From Klebsiella ornithinolytica NBRC 105727 = ATCC 31898 (GTDB taxonomy: Bacteria; Pseudomonadota; Gammaproteobacteria; Enterobacterales; Enterobacteriaceae), in contig NZ_BCYR01000018.1 in the NCBI RefSeq assembly GCF_001598295.1, positions 1-64,000 on the forward strand: a stretch of 64,000 bases of DNA, in the 5' to 3' direction. Positions 38,811-48,287 of this stretch are shown here, piece after piece. Made by a program: the position numbers and the translations under genes. The notes below the pieces were generated by a model. The model worked only from the letters and a program-made list of their open reading frames with translations. It ran no database searches and was not told where the DNA came from. Position 1 is the first letter of the stretch, and each line of letters begins with the position of its first letter.

Positions 38811-39652
38811 ACGATTTGCCGGTAGTCCGTTCGCCGTGGCGAATTTTAATCCTCGTACTCGGCTTTACCTTTTTATATGCACCGATGCTAATGCTGGTGA
38901 TTTACTCATTCAACAGCTCGAAGCTGGTGACGGTGTGGGCGGGGTGGTCGACGCGCTGGTACAGCGAATTGTTCCATGATGATGCGATGATGAGCGCCGT
39001 CGGGCTGAGTCTGACCATCGCGACCTGTGCGGCGACGGCGGCGGCGATTCTGGGGACGATTGCCGCGGTCGTGATGGTGCGCTTTGGTCGCTTTCGGGGA
39101 TCAAACGGCTTTGCCTTTATGATTACGGCGCCGCTGGTGATGCCGGATGTCATTACCGGGCTGTCGCTGCTGCTGCTGTTTGTGGCGCTCGGGCATGCCA
39201 TCGGCTGGCCGTCGGATCGCGGCATGTTGACCATCTGGCTGGCGCACGTGACCTTCTGTACCGCCTACGTGGCGGTGGTGATCTCGTCGCGGCTGCGTGA
39301 ACTGGACCACTCGATTGAGGAGGCGGCGATGGATTTAGGCGCGCCGCCGCTGAAGGTCTTTTTCATCATTACGCTGCCGATGATCATGCCGGCGGTTATC
39401 TCCGGCTGGCTGCTGGCGTTTACCTTATCGCTGGACGATCTGGTCATCGCCAGCTTTGTTTCCGGCCCGGGCGCCACCACCTTGCCGATGCTGGTCTTCT
39501 CCAGCGTGCGTATGGGGGTGAACCCGGAAATCAACGCCCTGGCAACCTTAATCCTCGGCGTAGTCGGCATTGTTGGTTTTATCGCCTGGTATTTGATGGC
39601 GCGCGCAGAAAAGCAGCGGGTGCGCGATATCCAGCGTGCAAGACGGAGCTGA
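38807..39652 (+). CDS. potI: PotI, putrescine importer permease
   Basis: 281 residues from ATG 38807 (MNDLPVVRSPWR), the E. coli start, overlapping potH by 4 bp. Six predicted spans. The EAA loop EEAAMDLGAPPLKVFFIITL pairs with PotG, and SLDDLVIASFVSGPG is a conserved end segment. It is the last gene of potFGHI, followed by a hairpin terminator. Confidence 0.96.
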   Translation: MNDLPVVRSPWRILILVLGFTFLYAPMLMLVIYSFNSSKLVTVWAGWSTRWYSELFHDDAMMSAVGLSLTIATCAATAAAILGTIAAVVMVRFGRFRGSNGFAFMITAPLVMPDVITGLSLLLLFVALGHAIGWPSDRGMLTIWLAHVTFCTAYVAVVISSRLRELDHSIEEAAMDLGAPPLKVFFIITLPMIMPAVISGWLLAFTLSLDDLVIASFVSGPGATTLPMLVFSSVRMGVNPEINALATLILGVVGIVGFIAWYLMARAEKQRVRDIQRARRS

Positions 39653-39683
39653 AGCCCCTAAAATCTACGGTAAAACTGGTATC

Positions 39684-39710
39684 GGCGTCGCGATAGTGCG
39701 ACGCCGTTTT
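39684..39710 (+). terminator. Terminator of potFGHI
   Basis: GGCGTCGC-GATAGT-GCGACGCC followed by GTTTT, 31 bp past the potI stop. Confidence 0.75.
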
Positions 39711-39727
39711 CATGGAAGACGTTTCCG

Positions 39728-40201
39728 TTGGGACTGTTTACAAAAACTCGTTCATCTCATGCGCGTCTTAACGTCCCTGCAGTGGTGCAGGTGGCGGCGT
39801 TCGCCATTATTTTGATTCGTGCCGTGGATCTGCTGATGATCCTGAATCAGCTGGGTATCGGTGGGATAGAGGCGTTTATTCAGCGTAGCGTGCAGACATG
39901 GACCTTGACGCTGGTGTTTCTCTCCAGCCTGTTGCTGGTCTTTATTGAGATCTGGTGCGCATTTTCACTGGTAAAAGGGCGTAATCTGGCGCGCTGGATC
40001 TTTCTCCTGACGCAAATTACCGTCACCGCTTATCTCTGGGCGGCCTCGCTGGGGTACGGCTACCCGGAGCTGTTCAGTATTGCCGGCGAGTCAAAACGTG
40101 AAATTCTGCGTTCTCTGGTGATGCAAAAACTGCCCGATTTGCTGGTGCTGGCGCTGCTGTTTGTTCCGGCGTCGTGTCGACGGTTTTTCCGACTGCAATA
40201 A
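39728..40201 (+). CDS. ybjO: YbjO, inner-membrane protein; start region shifted
   Basis: 157 residues from TTG 39728; about four spans. Function unknown (DUF2593-type). As I recall it, E. coli YbjO begins MEDETLGFFKKT. Here ATG-GAA-GAC stands at 39712 but is one base out of frame with the rest of the gene: from that ATG only 19 codons are open before a stop. The in-frame TTG is preceded by GGAAGA at a good distance (8 bp), so the protein can be made from TTG. Either a single extra base (near 39727) broke the annotated start, or the TTG is the real start in the whole group. It lies between the pot terminator and rlmC. Confidence 0.82.
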   Translation: MGLFTKTRSSHARLNVPAVVQVAAFAIILIRAVDLLMILNQLGIGGIEAFIQRSVQTWTLTLVFLSSLLLVFIEIWCAFSLVKGRNLARWIFLLTQITVTAYLWAASLGYGYPELFSIAGESKREILRSLVMQKLPDLLVLALLFVPASCRRFFRLQ

Positions 40202-40243
40202 CGGTGATACAATCCCCGCCCCTGATTTCTGGAAGGTCTTTTT

Positions 40244-41374
40244 ATGCACTGCGCACTCTATGACGCGGGCCGCTGTCGCTCCTGTCAGTGGCTGGAACGG
40301 CCGTTAACACAACAGCTCGCCAGTAAAATGGCCGATCTCAGAACGCTGTTGGCGGACAGCCCGGTGGCGACATGGTTTGAGCCGGTTTCCGGCCCGGAAG
40401 CCGGTTTTCGCAACAAAGCTAAAATGGTGGTCAGCGGCAGCGTTGAACGTCCGCTGCTGGGGATGCTGCACCGCGATGGCAGCCCGGAAGACCTGACCGA
40501 CTGTCCGCTCTATCCGGCCAGTTTTGCAGCGGTATTTGCCGTGCTGAAACCGTTTATCGCCCGCGCCGGATTAACGCCCTATAACGTTGCCCGCAGGCGC
40601 GGCGAGCTGAAGTATCTGCTGTTAACGGAAAGCCAGCTGGATGGCGGCATGATGCTGCGTTTTGTGCTGCGTTCCCCGACGAAACTTGCGCAGCTCCGCG
40701 CCGCGCTGCCGTGGCTGCAGGCGCAGCTGCCGCAGTTGAAGGTGATTACCGCCAATATTCAGCCGGTGCATATGGCCATTATGGAAGGCGAAGAGGAGAT
40801 TCTCCTCAGCGAGCAGGCGGCGCTGGCGGAAAACTTTAACGGCGTACCGCTGTGGATCCGCCCGCAGAGCTTCTTTCAAACGAATCCTGCCGTTGCCGGC
40901 CAGCTGTATGCGACCGCCCGCGATTGGGTACGCCAGCTGCCGGTCAATCATATGTGGGACCTGTTCTGCGGAGTGGGGGGCTTTGGCCTGCACTGCGCCA
41001 CGCCGGAAATGCGCCTGACCGGGATTGAGATTGCGCCGGAGGCGATCGCCAGCGCGAAGCAGTCTGCCGCCGAACTGGGCCTGACCAACCTTCATTTTCA
41101 GGCGCTGGACTCGACGCAGTTTGCCACCGCTGAGGGCGAGATTCCTGACCTGGTGCTGGTCAACCCGCCGCGCCGTGGGATCGGCCGCGAGCTGTGCGAC
41201 TATTTATGCCGTATGGCGCCGCCCTTTATTATCTACTCCAGCTGTAACGCGCAGACGATGGCGAAAGATATCGCGCGGCTGCCGGGCTATCGGGTTGAGC
41301 GGGTGCAGCTGTTTGATATGTTCCCCCACACCGCCCACTACGAAGTGCTGACGCTGCTGGTTCGCGAAGTTTAA
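40244..41374 (+). CDS. rlmC: RlmC (RumB), 23S rRNA m5U747 methyltransferase
   Basis: 376 residues (E. coli 375). It methylates U747 of 23S rRNA with SAM. N-terminal cysteines for an iron-sulfur cluster are seen in [16 protein letters not shown] (Cys3, Cys12, Cys15) and in TDCPLYP. The SAM site is [15 protein letters not shown]; the catalytic motifs are NPPRRG and the nucleophile Cys in YSSCNAQTM. It is cytosolic. It is followed by a two-component system that E. coli K-12 lacks here. Confidence 0.95.
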   Translation: MHCALYDAGRCRSCQWLERPLTQQLASKMADLRTLLADSPVATWFEPVSGPEAGFRNKAKMVVSGSVERPLLGMLHRDGSPEDLTDCPLYPASFAAVFAVLKPFIARAGLTPYNVARRRGELKYLLLTESQLDGGMMLRFVLRSPTKLAQLRAALPWLQAQLPQLKVITANIQPVHMAIMEGEEEILLSEQAALAENFNGVPLWIRPQSFFQTNPAVAGQLYATARDWVRQLPVNHMWDLFCGVGGFGLHCATPEMRLTGIEIAPEAIASAKQSAAELGLTNLHFQALDSTQFATAEGEIPDLVLVNPPRRGIGRELCDYLCRMAPPFIIYSSCNAQTMAKDIARLPGYRVERVQLFDMFPHTAHYEVLTLLVREV

Positions 41375-41452
41375 ACAAAATGTGAACTCTTCTGCCGGCG
41401 TAAATCGGGTAAGCTTGGCTAATAACGGCGTGAAATGAGCGGAGCACTACCC

Positions 41453-42169
41453 ATGGCAAAGAAAATCCTGTTGGTCGAAGATGACGACGATATTGCCGCG
41501 TTGCTGCGTTTAAATCTGCAGGATGAGGGATATCAGATTGTGCATGAAGCGGACGGCGCCCAGGCGCTGGTGCAGCTGGAAAAGGGCGGCTGGGATGCGG
41601 CGATTCTTGACCTGATGCTGCCCAACGTCGATGGGCTGGAGATTTGCCGGCGCATTCGCCAGATGACCCGCTATCTGCCGGTGATTATTATCAGCGCCCG
41701 CTCCAGCGAGACGCACCGCGTGCTGGGACTGGAGATGGGGGCGGACGACTACCTGGCCAAACCGTTTTCGGTTATTGAACTGGTCGCGCGAGTCAAAGCG
41801 CTGTTTCGTCGCCAGGAGGCGATGGGGCTTAATTTGCTGATGGATTCCGGGCGTATCGATTGCCACGGCCTGAGCATCGACCCGCTTTCGCGCGAAATCA
41901 GACTGCACGGTGAGCCGGTGGATTTAACGCCGCGCGAATTTGATCTGCTGTACTACTTTGCCCGCCATCCCGGCGAGGTCTTTTCTCGTCTGGCTCTGCT
42001 TGACCGCGTCTGGGGCTACCAGCATGAAGGCTATGAGCATACGGTCAATACGCATATCAACCGTCTGCGCAGTAAAATCGAACGCGACCCGGCGGAGCCG
42101 GAAATCATTCTGACGGTCTGGGGCAAGGGCTATAAATTCGCGCCTGCGCGTCAAGGAGCGGGGCAATGA
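41453..42169 (+). CDS. OmpR/PhoB-family response regulator
   Basis: 238 residues from ATG 41453 (MAKKILLVEDDDD), with GGAG 9 bp upstream; an ATG six codons earlier has no clear site. The receiver domain has acidic residues at 10-13, phosphoacceptor Asp53 (LDLMLPNVDG), Ser81 and Lys103 (AKPFS). The C-terminal winged helix carries LTPREFDLLYYFARHPGEVFS and the recognition region HTVNTHINRLRSKIE. It overlaps the sensor gene by 4 bp. Signal and targets are unknown; it is not one of the named E. coli systems that I can recognise. Confidence 0.9.
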   Translation: MAKKILLVEDDDDIAALLRLNLQDEGYQIVHEADGAQALVQLEKGGWDAAILDLMLPNVDGLEICRRIRQMTRYLPVIIISARSSETHRVLGLEMGADDYLAKPFSVIELVARVKALFRRQEAMGLNLLMDSGRIDCHGLSIDPLSREIRLHGEPVDLTPREFDLLYYFARHPGEVFSRLALLDRVWGYQHEGYEHTVNTHINRLRSKIERDPAEPEIILTVWGKGYKFAPARQGAGQ

Positions 42170-43644
42170 TGCGCCGGTTAAGCCTGAGCCAGCGCCTGGC
42201 GCTGGTGTTTACTTCGCTGCTGCTGCTTTGCGCGGCGGCGGTCTGTGCGGTTCAGCTGTACAGCAGCGCGCAATACGGTAATGCGATGGTCCAACGTCTT
42301 TCGGTCGGGCTGGCGCAGCAGATTGTTGCCCGTGAACCGCTGCTCGATGCGCAGGGCCAGGTCAATCGCGAGGCGCTGAAACCGCTTTTCGATCGGCTGA
42401 TGGTCTTCAACCCCAGCGTCGAACTCTATCTGGTCTCTCCTGACGGCGAGCTGCTGGCCGATGCTGCGCCGCCGGGCCATATCAAACGCCAGCGCGTTGA
42501 CATCGTGCCGATACAGACGTTTCTCTCCGGCGGCACCTGGCCGGTGTACGGTGACGATCCGCGTAGCCAGGATCAGCGCAAGGTCTTCAGCGTGGCGCCG
42601 TTGAATGTCGACGGCCAGCTGCGCGGCTATCTCTATATTATCCTGCAAGGGGAAACCTTTAATGAGCTGGCGGCCAGCGCCTGGCAGAAGACGCTGGGTA
42701 GTCTGCTGATCTGGACGCTGCTGCTGGTGGCCCTGTTTGGTCTGCTCGCCGGCGGCCTTGCCTGGTATTGGGTGACGCGCCCGGTACGTCAGCTGACCGC
42801 ACAGGTGGGGATCCCCGGAGAAGACAGCATCGGGGCGATTAAACTGCTGGCGGCGCAAGCGCCGGAGCCGCATCCCGGTAATGAAGTGGCGATCCTGCAT
42901 AACCGGTTTATCGACCTGGCCCGGCAGATCGCCGGACAGTGGGATCGACTGGCCGACAGCGATCGTCAGCGGCGTGAATTTATCGCCAATATTTCTCACG
43001 ATCTGCGGACTCCGCTGACTTCGCTGCTGGGTTATCTGGAGACGCTGACGTTGAAAGCCGATCGGCTGAGCGTGGAAGAGAGCAAGCGCTACCTCAATAT
43101 TGCGCTGCGCCAGGGGAATAAAGTCCGCTCTCTTTCTCAGCAGCTGTTTGAGCTGGCGCGCCTCGAACATGGCGGGATCAAGCTGCAGCCGGAGAAATTT
43201 GTGCTGGCGGAGCTGGTCCAGGACGTGGCGCAGAAGTTCGATCTGGCGATTGCCACCCGCCACATCCGATTACAGCTCTCGCTGGCCGGGGGATTGCCGC
43301 CGGTGGTGGCGGATTTATCGATGATGGAGCGGGTGTTGACCAATTTACTGGATAACGCGATTCGCCACACGCCGGATGGCGGCAGTATCAGCCTGACGGC
43401 CCGTCAGCAGGGGGCGGAGATGGTGGTTGAGGTAGCCGATAGCGGTCCCGGAGTTGCCGGCGAGCTGCGGGCGACATTGTTTGAACGGCCTTCAGTGCTT
43501 GAACCCGGTCAGAGCCCGGAATCACGGGGCGGGTTGGGGCTGATGATTGTGCGGCGAATGCTGCAGCTGCACGGCGGTGATATTCACCTGGTCGATGTGC
43601 CGGCAGGGGCCAGCTTCCGCTTTACCCTGCCGTTGCGTTCGTAG
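42166..43644 (+). CDS. Membrane sensor histidine kinase
   Basis: 492 residues. Span 1 is about 11-29, then a periplasmic sensor of roughly 147 residues (30-176), span 2 about 177-199, and a HAMP linker. The HisKA phosphoacceptor His278 lies in NISHDLRTPLTSLLGYLE. The HATPase domain has the N box (NLLDNAIRHTP), G1 (VADSGPGV) and G2 (RGGLGLMIVRR). AAGGAG is 7 bp before the first ATG. It is co-translated with the response regulator (ATGA overlap). The sensor region resembles none I can name. The pair lies between rlmC and artJ, an insertion relative to E. coli. Confidence 0.9.
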   Translation: MMRRLSLSQRLALVFTSLLLLCAAAVCAVQLYSSAQYGNAMVQRLSVGLAQQIVAREPLLDAQGQVNREALKPLFDRLMVFNPSVELYLVSPDGELLADAAPPGHIKRQRVDIVPIQTFLSGGTWPVYGDDPRSQDQRKVFSVAPLNVDGQLRGYLYIILQGETFNELAASAWQKTLGSLLIWTLLLVALFGLLAGGLAWYWVTRPVRQLTAQVGIPGEDSIGAIKLLAAQAPEPHPGNEVAILHNRFIDLARQIAGQWDRLADSDRQRREFIANISHDLRTPLTSLLGYLETLTLKADRLSVEESKRYLNIALRQGNKVRSLSQQLFELARLEHGGIKLQPEKFVLAELVQDVAQKFDLAIATRHIRLQLSLAGGLPPVVADLSMMERVLTNLLDNAIRHTPDGGSISLTARQQGAEMVVEVADSGPGVAGELRATLFERPSVLEPGQSPESRGGLGLMIVRRMLQLHGGDIHLVDVPAGASFRFTLPLRS

Positions 43645-43722
43645 CGATAGCTCCCCGGTCAGGCTGTGCTGGCCGGGAAGCCGCCCGGGCAAGGTATTTC
43701 CGCACCGCGGGTCAGCAGAAAA

Positions 43723-44454
43723 TTATTCCGGGAACCACTGGTTGCTGATTTTCTGATACGTGCCGTCCGCTTTAATCGCCTTCAGCGCACCATTGAGTTT
43801 TTCCAGCAGCGCCTTGTTGTCCGGACGTACTGCGATACCGAGGCCGGTGCCGAAGTATTGCGGATCGGTCACTTTTGGAGTGGCGACGCCCAGCTGCGGG
43901 TTGGTTTTCAGCCACTCATTCACCACGGCGGTATCGCCAAACACCCCGTCAATACGGCCGTTTTTCAGGTCGATAATCGCATTCTGATAGCTGTCATAGG
44001 CGACAGTTTTCACTTCCGGATGTTTATCCTGCAGGTATTTCTGGTGGGTGGTGCCGTTTTCCATGCCAATACGTTTGCCTTTCAGATCGGCAAAGGAGTG
44101 GAAGGCGTCTTTTTTAGCAATAACCAGCGCCGAGTTGGCGTAGTACGGATCGGTAAATGCGACCTGCTTGCTGCGCTCCGGGGTAATGTCCATACCGGAG
44201 ATCACCGCGTCATATTTTTTAAATTTCAGCGCCGGGATCAGGCTATCGAAAGCGTGGTTGGTAAAGGTACAGTCAGCCTGCATCTGTTTGCACAGCGCTT
44301 TTGCCAGATCCAGATCGAAACCGACGATCTGATTGTTCGCATCCATGGATTCAAAAGGGGGGTAGGTTGCAGAAACGCCGAAGCTGATTTTTTCTGCGGC
44401 AGCGGCGCCAAAGGCGAAAGAGGAAAGCAGTGCAGCCAGAACTAACTTTTTCAT
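43723..44454 (-). CDS. artJ: ArtJ, periplasmic arginine-binding protein
   Basis: 243 residues from ATG 44454, with a signal peptide (MKKLVLAALLSSFAFGAAA-AE). An SBP family 3 protein: SATYPPFESMDANNQIVGFD and GMDITPERSKQ are typical arginine/lysine-pocket segments. E. coli ArtJ binds L-arginine for the ArtQMP transporter. It has its own promoter with an ArgR box 70-87 bp upstream and is separated from artM by a terminator. It shares extensive identity with artI at 46.1-46.8 kb. Confidence 0.95.
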   Translation of the reverse strand: MKKLVLAALLSSFAFGAAAAEKISFGVSATYPPFESMDANNQIVGFDLDLAKALCKQMQADCTFTNHAFDSLIPALKFKKYDAVISGMDITPERSKQVAFTDPYYANSALVIAKKDAFHSFADLKGKRIGMENGTTHQKYLQDKHPEVKTVAYDSYQNAIIDLKNGRIDGVFGDTAVVNEWLKTNPQLGVATPKVTDPQYFGTGLGIAVRPDNKALLEKLNGALKAIKADGTYQKISNQWFPE

Positions 44455-44523
44455 CGTGGAACTCCCGTCGGTCAATCTTATGATGTTGTGCCGTGTCTGC
44501 GGCTGATTTTCACAATGCCACTA

Positions 44524-44562
44524 AATGAATTTGTATTCAATAATTACGTATAATTATTTTTT
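44524..44562. promoter_or_regulatory. ArgR box pair upstream of artJ
   Basis: Box 1, 44524-44541, AATGAATTTGTATTCAAT, is a full TGAAT-N4-ATTCA match. Box 2 follows after the usual 3-bp gap (44545-44562) and is weak (3 of 5 in each arm). This fits arginine repression of artJ. Confidence 0.75.
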
Positions 44563-44570
44563 ATGGAAAT

Positions 44571-44607
44571 AAAAAAGACGGACATTCTATAGACATGCCC
44601 GTCTTTA
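44571..44607 (-). terminator. Terminator of artPIQM
   Basis: On the minus strand, a stem with AAAGACGG and CCGTCTTT outer arms and GCATGTC/GAATGTC inner arms is followed by a run of T. Confidence 0.8.
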
Positions 44608-44674
44608 TGTTTGCTACTTATGCATTCACCTCATGCAACTCACTCGTGATGTGAGCTGCTGGCGTCGGTCAACG

Positions 44675-45343
44675 CTAATTCCGTCGTTCAAACGCCAGCG
44701 CTTTACGCTCCACTAACCGCATCAGCAGCGTCAGCAGACCGTTGACGATGAGATAGACAATACCGGCCGCCCCAAACACCATAACGTCATAGGTACGTCC
44801 GTACAGCAGCTGGCCGTGCCCCATGACTTCCATCAACGTAATGGTGTAAGCCAGGGAAGTGCTTTTGAACACCAGCACAACCTCGTTGGAATACGAAGAG
44901 AGGGCGCGTTTAAAGGCGTACGGCAGCAGAATCGCCAGCGTGTCTTTCTTGCTCATTCCCAGCGCGCTGCAGGATTGCCACTGGCCGTCAGGAATGGCGC
45001 GGATCGCACCATAAAACAGCTGGGTGGTGTAAGCCGCGCTGTTCAGGGACAGGGCTATCATGGCGCACAGCCAGGGTTCAGAAATCAGATGCCACAGTAC
45101 CGGGTAGTTCTGCAAAGAGGGGAACTGACCCGGGCCATAGTAAATCAGGAAGATCTGTACCAGCAGCGGCGTACCGGTAAATAAGGTGATGTAAGCGCGA
45201 ACAATCCACACCAGTACCGGCGTTTTCAGCGTCAGGACGATGGTGAAAACCAGCGACAGAATCAGCGCCACGACGATCGACGCCGCGGTCAGCGTCAGGC
45301 TGGTATGCAGCCCTTTCAGCAGTTCAGGTAAATAATCGAGCAT
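44675..45343 (-). CDS. artM: ArtM, arginine importer permease
   Basis: 222 residues, His/Glu/Gln/Arg-type ABC permease (TIGR01726) with about five spans. The start [19 protein letters not shown] and the EAA loop ALGMSKKDTLAILLPYAFKRAL are typical. It forms the channel with ArtQ, driven by ArtP. Its ATG coincides with the end of artQ (one-base overlap), so the two are co-translated. It is last in artPIQM. Confidence 0.95.
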   Translation of the reverse strand: MLDYLPELLKGLHTSLTLTAASIVVALILSLVFTIVLTLKTPVLVWIVRAYITLFTGTPLLVQIFLIYYGPGQFPSLQNYPVLWHLISEPWLCAMIALSLNSAAYTTQLFYGAIRAIPDGQWQSCSALGMSKKDTLAILLPYAFKRALSSYSNEVVLVFKSTSLAYTITLMEVMGHGQLLYGRTYDVMVFGAAGIVYLIVNGLLTLLMRLVERKALAFERRN

Positions 45344-46059
45344 CAGCCTGGTCTCCGTTCGAAGCGCGTCGCACGTTGGTCAATACGTTTGAGGATGTAC
45401 TGACTGAGCAGGGTGATGACCAGATAGATCGCCGCCGCGATGATGTACCAGTTAAACGGTTCCTGAGTGCGGGTGGCGATGCTCTTGGTTTGCAGCATCA
45501 GATCGTTGACGCTGATTAAACTGACCAGCGCGGTATCTTTCAGCAGAACCAGCCACTGGTTGCCGAGGCCCGGCAGCGCATGACGCCACATTTGCGGCAT
45601 CACCAGACGGAAGAAGATCGCCCCTTTCGATAGCCCCAGCGCCTGGCCGGACTCCCACTGCCCCTGAGGTACCGCCTTGAGCGCCCCGCGCAGAGTTTGC
45701 GAGGCGTAAGCGGCGTAGAGCAGGGACAGCGCGATGGCGCCGCACAGGAACGGACTGACGTCGAAGTTTTCAATCTGCATCTGTACCGGAATCTGCACAA
45801 AGCCAAGATTGATCGTAAAACCGTCAGAGAGCGTAAGCAGCAGCTGAGAGGAGCCGAAATAGATAAACAGGACCACCAGAATCTCCGGTAGTCCACGCAG
45901 AACCGTGACCACGCCGGTTGCGAACCATGCCAGCGGGCGCCATTTTACTGACTCCAGCACGGCAAACAGCATCGCCAGCACAAGGCCGATGATGAGCGCG
46001 CAAACGGCAAGGCCGACGGTCATCCCGGCGGCACTTGCTAAGGGAAAAATTTCATTCAT
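45343..46059 (-). CDS. artQ: ArtQ, arginine importer permease
   Basis: 238 residues, same permease family as ArtM, with about five spans. The EAA loop is [20 protein letters not shown]. It pairs with ArtM in the inner membrane. Six bases follow its start to the artI stop; it overlaps artM by one base. Confidence 0.95.
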   Translation of the reverse strand: MNEIFPLASAAGMTVGLAVCALIIGLVLAMLFAVLESVKWRPLAWFATGVVTVLRGLPEILVVLFIYFGSSQLLLTLSDGFTINLGFVQIPVQMQIENFDVSPFLCGAIALSLLYAAYASQTLRGALKAVPQGQWESGQALGLSKGAIFFRLVMPQMWRHALPGLGNQWLVLLKDTALVSLISVNDLMLQTKSIATRTQEPFNWYIIAAAIYLVITLLSQYILKRIDQRATRFERRPG

Positions 46060-46065
46060 TTAGCG

Positions 46066-46797
46066 TTACTTCTGAAACCATTTGCTATAGATGGTCTGGT
46101 AAGTCCCATCTTTTTTCACTTTTTCCAGCGCAGCATTAAATTTCTGCTGCAGTTCGGTATTGCCCTGACGAAGCGCAATGCCCAGACCGGTACCGAAGTA
46201 GTCTTTATCGGTGACTTTATCGCCCACCGCGGCCAGCTTCGGATTGCTCTTCAGCCACTCGGTGACGACGGCATTATCACCAAACACGGCATCAATACGG
46301 CCGTTTTGCAGATCCAGCTTCGCATTCTGGTAGCTGTCGTATGGCACGGTGGTGATTTCAGGGTGTTTGTCGTTAATAAATTTCTGGTGCGTGGTTCCGT
46401 TCTGGACGCCGACCTTTTTGCCTTTCAGCTGTTCGAGGCTGGTGAATTTACCCTGCTGGCCGACAAACAGCGCCGAGTTTTCGTAGTAAGGCGTCGTGAA
46501 CAGCACCTGTTTTTCACGCTCAGGCGTGATATCCATCCCGGCCATCACCGCATCGACGCGGCGGAATTTGAGGCTGGGGATCAGGCTGTCGAAGGCCTGG
46601 TTGGTAAAGGTGCAGGTAGCATCAATTTCTTTACACAGCGCGTTGGCCAGATCGACATCAAAACCGACAATTTTATTGTTGGCATCAATCGATTCAAACG
46701 GAGGGTAGGAGGCCTCAGTGGCGAAACGAATGGTCTGGGCGGCAGTAGCTGACAGGCTCATGCTGGCCAGGATCGCGGCAATCAGTACTTTTTTCAT
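46066..46797 (-). CDS. artI: ArtI, periplasmic binding protein of the art system
   Basis: 243 residues from ATG 46797 (MKKVLIAAILASMSLSATAA-Q signal). An SBP family 3 protein with the same pocket segments as ArtJ (TEASYPPFESIDAN, GMDITPEREKQ). In E. coli the ligand of ArtI was not arginine under the conditions tested, so its substrate is open. It lies 19 bp after artP in artPIQM. Confidence 0.94.
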   Translation of the reverse strand: MKKVLIAAILASMSLSATAAQTIRFATEASYPPFESIDANNKIVGFDVDLANALCKEIDATCTFTNQAFDSLIPSLKFRRVDAVMAGMDITPEREKQVLFTTPYYENSALFVGQQGKFTSLEQLKGKKVGVQNGTTHQKFINDKHPEITTVPYDSYQNAKLDLQNGRIDAVFGDNAVVTEWLKSNPKLAAVGDKVTDKDYFGTGLGIALRQGNTELQQKFNAALEKVKKDGTYQTIYSKWFQK

Positions 46798-46816
46798 CGT
46801 CATTTCCCCGAAAACA

Positions 46817-47545
46817 TCAATGTGAAAGATAGTTTTTAAACGCGTCGGTCTGCGGATGCGTAAAGCAGCTGGCATCCCCTTGTTCAATGATGTGACCATT
46901 TTCCATATACACTACGCGGCTTGCCGTTTTACGCGCCACTTCCACTTCGTGGGTGACGATAACCTGCGTAATGCCGGTGCCGGCCAGTTCGCGGATAATG
47001 CTGACGATCTGAGCGGTGATTTCCGGATCGAGTGCTGCGGTAGGTTCATCAAACAGCAGGACCTGAGGTTCCATCATCAGCGCCCGCGCAATGGCGACGC
47101 GCTGCTGCTGGCCCCCGGAAAGATGCAGCGGATAGCGATCGCTGTAGGGCTTGAGACGAAGACGTTCCAGCAGTTTTTCGGCGCGAGCGAGCGCCATGTC
47201 TTTACTTAACCCCAGCACGCGGCAGGGGGCTTCAATCAGGTTTTGCTGCACCGTCAGGTGCGGCCACAGATTATACTGTTGGAAAACCATACCCACGTTC
47301 TGGCGCAGCTCACGAATGGCTTTGTCAGAAGGTGCTTTGGTAAAGTCGAAGTGGTTACCGGCGATATGTAATGTCCCGGAACGCGGCATTTCCAGCAGGT
47401 TGAGTACGCGAAGCAGCGAGCTTTTCCCGGCGCCACTGGGGCCGAGCAGCACCAGCGTTTCCCCCTGCGGGCAATCCAGCGTGATGTCGAACAGCGCCTG
47501 ATGCGCGCCGTAGAAGCAGTTAATGCCGTTTAGTTTAATACTCAT
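46817..47545 (-). CDS. artP: ArtP, arginine importer ATPase
   Basis: 242 residues from ATG 47545 ([13 protein letters not shown]). ABC ATPase: Walker [10 protein letters not shown] at 35-43, Q-loop [13 protein letters not shown], signature LSGGQQQR, Walker [12 protein letters not shown], switch VTHEVEVA. It is first in artPIQM. An ArgR box pair lies 50-88 bp upstream. Confidence 0.96.
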   Translation of the reverse strand: MSIKLNGINCFYGAHQALFDITLDCPQGETLVLLGPSGAGKSSLLRVLNLLEMPRSGTLHIAGNHFDFTKAPSDKAIRELRQNVGMVFQQYNLWPHLTVQQNLIEAPCRVLGLSKDMALARAEKLLERLRLKPYSDRYPLHLSGGQQQRVAIARALMMEPQVLLFDEPTAALDPEITAQIVSIIRELAGTGITQVIVTHEVEVARKTASRVVYMENGHIIEQGDASCFTHPQTDAFKNYLSH

Positions 47546-47594
47546 CTGGGCTGTCTGATACGAATAGCTATTGAGGCCGCAAATACTACCTTTG

Positions 47595-47633
47595 ACAGAA
47601 TAGTTATGCAATATTTATGCGTTAAAAGTTAAA
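47595..47633. promoter_or_regulatory. ArgR box pair upstream of artP
   Basis: Box 1, 47595-47612, has AGAAT-AGTT-ATGCA (8 of 10 arm bases match TGAAT...ATTCA). Box 2, 47616-47633, TGCGT-TAAA-AGTTA, is weaker, at the usual 3-bp gap. Confidence 0.55.
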
Positions 47634-47768
47634 TGTAAACCACATTTACCTCTAAACTTAGCACAAAATATGGGTTCGCGGGGTGGGGAGGCACAAATGT
47701 CGGCATAACCTGGAGAAATACCGACATTTTACCGGGGTTATCGTTTAAGTGGCGTGGGTTCCACGCCC

Positions 47769-48287
47769 TTATCCGCGTTTTTCAAGACTCTGTTGCAGGG
47801 AACCGGCCGGGGCATGGGAGTTAATGCCAAGATAACGCACGTCGTCGACGGCCCAGCACTGACCTTCCTGAATCATCAGCACTTCATCCTGCCAGCTTTG
47901 ACTGCCCTGTTTTAAATCGACGCGCAGAGGAATATTGCGGGCATCGCGGTTTGGGATAGTTGAGGCGCTGGCTACGCTGGCGCTATCGGCCGGGGTCGTC
48001 GAGCTGGAGAAGAGGTTCGATTGCAGCAGCGAGCTGCGCGAGGGATCCTGGCGGGCATCGTTTAACAGCCTGGCCAGATCGTCGCTGAGATAAGGTCGCA
48101 GGGCCGCCAGGTCGTTGTTCCGATGCTGGATCTGATAATCGTAGAATTTCTGTGCTACCTCATCCGGCCCACCTTCGATGCAGGCCCCGCTGCGGGTGCC
48201 ATTATCTTTATAGGCGGGCGTGACGGTGGTACAGGCACTCAGCGCGAGCGCGCACGGGATAATAAAAGCAACGAGTTTGTAGCGCAT
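47769..48287 (-). CDS. ybjP: YbjP, lipoprotein of unknown function
   Basis: 172 residues (E. coli 171). A lipoprotein signal ends in the lipobox ALSAC with Cys19; the next residue is Thr rather than Asp, so outer-membrane sorting is expected. The mature part has a DUF3828-like fold (FYDYQIQHRNNDLAALRPYLS; PLRVDLKQGSQSWQDEVLMI). Function unknown. It is divergent from the hypothetical gene at 48.5 kb; a small GGCGTGGGTTCCACGCC hairpin lies just past its stop. Confidence 0.9.
   Translation of the reverse strand: MRYKLVAFIIPCALALSACTTVTPAYKDNGTRSGACIEGGPDEVAQKFYDYQIQHRNNDLAALRPYLSDDLARLLNDARQDPSRSSLLQSNLFSSSTTPADSASVASASTIPNRDARNIPLRVDLKQGSQSWQDEVLMIQEGQCWAVDDVRYLGINSHAPAGSLQQSLEKRG

Noticed and set aside
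43723-46797. artJ and artI as a recent tandem duplication
   Set aside because: Both genes exist in the same arrangement in E. coli, so the duplication is old.
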